Of a DNA stretch of 25,555 nucleotides, positions 23,302 through 25,555 are shown in pieces. How positions within the stretch are numbered: position 1 is the stretch's first letter; the number at the start of each line of letters is the position of its first letter. The stretch is from assembly GCA_002407845.1 (NCBI GenBank), contig DHPK01000022.1:1409-26963 (forward strand), read 5' to 3'. The DNA is from Leptolinea sp. UBA5366. GTDB lineage: Bacteria > Chloroflexota > Anaerolineae > Anaerolineales > Anaerolineaceae. The notes under the pieces are model-generated. The model saw nothing but the letters and a program-made list of their open reading frames with translations. It was not told the origin of the DNA and made no database searches. The position numbers and the translations under genes were made by a program.

Positions 23302-25555
23302 ATGGATCAGATCGGGGATAAATATCGAGTGGTCGAAAAGCTGGGTGAAGCGTCCGGAGGCGCTTTTTTTCGGGTAATCGACCAGACAGATGAAAAACCT
23401 TATTATCTTGATTTGATCGGGGCAGAGGCTAAGCACCTCACTGCGAAAGAAATTCTGGCGATCCAGCTCAAAACCCGCGCGCATTCCGAATTCAAACATC
23501 CATACGCGATCCCTTTTTACCCGCCATCAGTCAGCGATGACGGGCTGATATTGGTGCAAAATGATATTTCAGGCTGGTCATTGAACGTCATCCTGAAAAT
23601 AAAAGGGCGTCCGCTGTCAGAAGTTCAGGCGTATCGCACGGCTTATTCTCTCTCATCTGTCATGGCTGCGATGCATGACCAGAACATTGTTCATGGCAGT
23701 CTCGACGCTAGCCATGTTCTGATCAGCGATTTAGGTGAAACTTATGTTTCCTTTTTGGCGCTGCCGGATGATTTTGACAGGAAAAACCATTTGTACCGTC
23801 AGCCTGAATCTGATCCGGCTGCCGAACCTGAGTTTCAGGATGATTTATATGCAATGGGCGTGCTGCTAACAGAGATTTTTACCCCGCTGATTCCGTTTGG
23901 CATGGCAGACGCCGGCAGCAAGAAGAAGAACAGTCAGGCTTTTGAATATTATCGGGCAGGTTTAGCCAAACTTGAAGGGGACCCTGCGGAAGCAGCATTT
24001 CCGATTATTTTAAAATGCCTGCAGCCAAATCGCAAACAACGCTATGACTCCGCCATTGATTTGTTTTCTGACATGCGGAAAGTGGTTGAGGCATGGACAA
24101 ACGCGACCCCGGGGCAATCCATCCCCGTTCTACCGACGCTTGAAAAACCGATTGACCAGAAACGGGCGACTTTTGAAGACAGATTCAAAACTGGTTCAGC
24201 ACAGCCGCGCCCGAAAGCGCTCTCATCCGGCAAAAAGAAGAAAAAAGGGTCGCTGCTGATCTCCTTTATCGCAGCGATTGCTGTCATTATTGGAGCAGTC
24301 ATTCTTTTCTTCTATTTCTCAGAAGCCGCTGACCGAAAAACGATCTCAGTAAATTATGAAGAGACGCTGGCTCACCTCAAAAGCACCCAGACCGCGCTTG
24401 CGGCTGGCGGCGTTGTCAACACGGCTCAGCCGGGAACGATTGTGCCGATTAAAACCCAGCGTTCTACGCTTATGCCAACCGAGACATTTACCCCAATTCC
24501 GACTCAGACCCAGACACCGGCTCCCATCCGACGGCAAACTGGCGCCGGCATCCTTTGGCAGGCGGATCAAGCGCCGATGGTATTTGTACCCGAGGGCGAA
24601 TTCACAATGGGGATGGACAACGATTTTGGATTTAAACTTGATAACCTGATCCCGTCTCATCAGGTGTTTTTGGACAGTTTCTGGCTGGATCAGCACGAAG
24701 TCAGCTTCCGCCAGTATGACCTGTGCGCAGCTGCTGGGCAATGCCCCGCGTCTGAAGCAGCCAGCCCGATAACCTCCAATCAGGAAATTCCGGTCACTGG
24801 CATTTCCTGGGAAAACGCGTCAGCTTATTGCAACTGGGCAGGGAAAAGGCTGCCGACAGAAGCGGAGTGGGAAAAAGCAGCTCGCGGAACTGATGGCAGA
24901 CTTTACCCATGGGGAAACGGCAGCCTGCAATACACAGACGTTGATGCCTGGTACAGTTCGAGCGTGCAGCCGGTAATGATGACTGATCAGGATATCAGTC
25001 CGTATGGCGCGATGTTCATGGCGGGCAATGTCAGTGAGTGGGTCAGTGATTATTTTGGCAGCAGCCGGATGGTTGCTGCTCAGTCGAGCAACCCGGTTGG
25101 TCCGGTCAGCGGTGCGATGCGCACGGTCAAAGGCGGTTCGGCATCAAGCATTGATCCGGAGACGGCTGCTTTCGCCTTCAGCCGATGGGGCGCGGATCCA
25201 ATCCGGGCTCAGGATTTTGGATTCCGCTGTGCTGTCAGCGATTCAGAAGTGAATGAAGACCGCGCGGCTGGCAGCAGCGAAACGATCAAACTGGCAGATG
25301 CTGTTCCGCCTGCGCAGCCGGCAGACTGCACGAGCCGGATCGGCTATGTCTCGGATGTCACCATTCCGGATGGCAGCGTAGTTCGTGCGGGTGAAACGAT
25401 TACAAAAACCTGGCTGCTGCGAAACATCGGCACCTGTGTGATCGGACCGGATACAAAAATTGTCTGGACGGATCCATTCACAACCAACCCGCAGCGCCTG
25501 TTTGATTTTGATACCGAAATTCAGCCCAATGCTGAAGCTGAGGTCAGTATTACAG
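23302..25555 (+). CDS. Pseudokinase - TM - SUMF1-fold - NBR1-like protein, 3' end outside window
   Basis: The frame stays open to the window end (751 residues). Residues 1 to about 275 have a Ser/Thr-kinase-like layout: YRVVEKLGEASGGAFFRV, then a position matching the VAIK lysine that is Asp37 (YYLDLI). The HRD-type loop reads HGSLDASHVLI (131-141) and the DFG region LAL (about 152-154), so no catalytic residue remains. A Lys-rich stretch (311-315) and one TM helix (317-339) follow, then a Thr-Pro stalk (about 400-420). A SUMF1 (FGE-sulfatase) fold spans about 424-643 (PMVFVPEGEFTMG to GFRC); the two catalytic cysteines, after KGGS, are Ser616 and Thr621. From about 675 an NBR1-like Ig domain begins (TWLLRNIGTC, IVWTD). 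It is divergent from ABC-F. It is probably a membrane scaffold or sensor. Confidence 0.85.
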   Translation, partial: MDQIGDKYRVVEKLGEASGGAFFRVIDQTDEKPYYLDLIGAEAKHLTAKEILAIQLKTRAHSEFKHPYAIPFYPPSVSDDGLILVQNDISGWSLNVILKIKGRPLSEVQAYRTAYSLSSVMAAMHDQNIVHGSLDASHVLISDLGETYVSFLALPDDFDRKNHLYRQPESDPAAEPEFQDDLYAMGVLLTEIFTPLIPFGMADAGSKKKNSQAFEYYRAGLAKLEGDPAEAAFPIILKCLQPNRKQRYDSAIDLFSDMRKVVEAWTNATPGQSIPVLPTLEKPIDQKRATFEDRFKTGSAQPRPKALSSGKKKKKGSLLISFIAAIAVIIGAVILFFYFSEAADRKTISVNYEETLAHLKSTQTALAAGGVVNTAQPGTIVPIKTQRSTLMPTETFTPIPTQTQTPAPIRRQTGAGILWQADQAPMVFVPEGEFTMGMDNDFGFKLDNLIPSHQVFLDSFWLDQHEVSFRQYDLCAAAGQCPASEAASPITSNQEIPVTGISWENASAYCNWAGKRLPTEAEWEKAARGTDGRLYPWGNGSLQYTDVDAWYSSSVQPVMMTDQDISPYGAMFMAGNVSEWVSDYFGSSRMVAAQSSNPVGPVSGAMRTVKGGSASSIDPETAAFAFSRWGADPIRAQDFGFRCAVSDSEVNEDRAAGSSETIKLADAVPPAQPADCTSRIGYVSDVTIPDGSVVRAGETITKTWLLRNIGTCVIGPDTKIVWTDPFTTNPQRLFDFDTEIQPNAEAEVSIT

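Noticed and set aside
1..25555. CRISPR array, insertion sequence, integrase or phage gene
   Set aside because: No regularly spaced repeats and no transposase, integrase or phage-like gene are visible.

Overview
The window looks like ordinary chromosome of a bacterium, most likely a Chloroflexota member of the Anaerolineae type. This is an inference from the combination of a DUF5679-like zinc-ribbon protein, a kinase-fold / SUMF1 / NBR1-like surface protein with a Thr-Pro-rich stalk, two GT-C-like membrane proteins and a fused molybdenum hydroxylase. No 16S rRNA or other decisive marker is present. I see no insertion sequence, phage gene, integrase or CRISPR array. Base composition looks even throughout.

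Left part (1-6990). The window opens inside gatB (+), which meets a minus-strand birA / glycosyltransferase-4 pair tail to tail at a terminator. Next come a small two-CxxC protein with its own promoter and terminator, and a 371-base intergenic stretch with a nested hairpin. A minus-strand translation/transcription cluster follows: tRNA-Lys(UUU), greA, lysS and a HAD phosphatase, with a strong promoter in front of the tRNA. The tRNA therefore lies directly upstream of the gene for the enzyme that charges it, with only greA between.

Middle part (6990-14023). A plus-strand pair encodes a GT-C-like membrane glycosyltransferase and, overlapping it by ATGA, an exported two-HKD phospholipase D-family protein. 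It ends in tandem hairpins. Facing it is a minus-strand molybdenum hydroxylase operon: a FAD-subunit homologue with an altered flavin motif, then a fused 2Fe-2S / molybdopterin catalytic subunit.

Right part (14168-25555). On the minus strand are a polytopic membrane protein, a divergent priA starting at TTG, and an exported protein with two similar beta-rich halves. Divergent from the membrane protein is a plus-strand pair: a DUF177/YceD protein, not followed by the usual rpmF, and an unrecognised 122-residue protein. Minus-strand genes for an ABC-F ATPase and a charged 159-residue protein come next. The window ends inside a large plus-strand gene, divergent from the ABC-F gene and with a good promoter of its own.

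That last gene is the most interesting object here. Its product has a kinase-like cytoplasmic domain with every standard catalytic residue replaced, one membrane helix, a Thr-Pro stalk, an FGE-sulfatase (SUMF1) fold lacking both catalytic cysteines, and the start of an NBR1-type Ig-like domain. By sequence it is a membrane-spanning protein built from two dead enzyme folds, suggesting a binding, scaffold or sensor role. Its function and partners are unknown.
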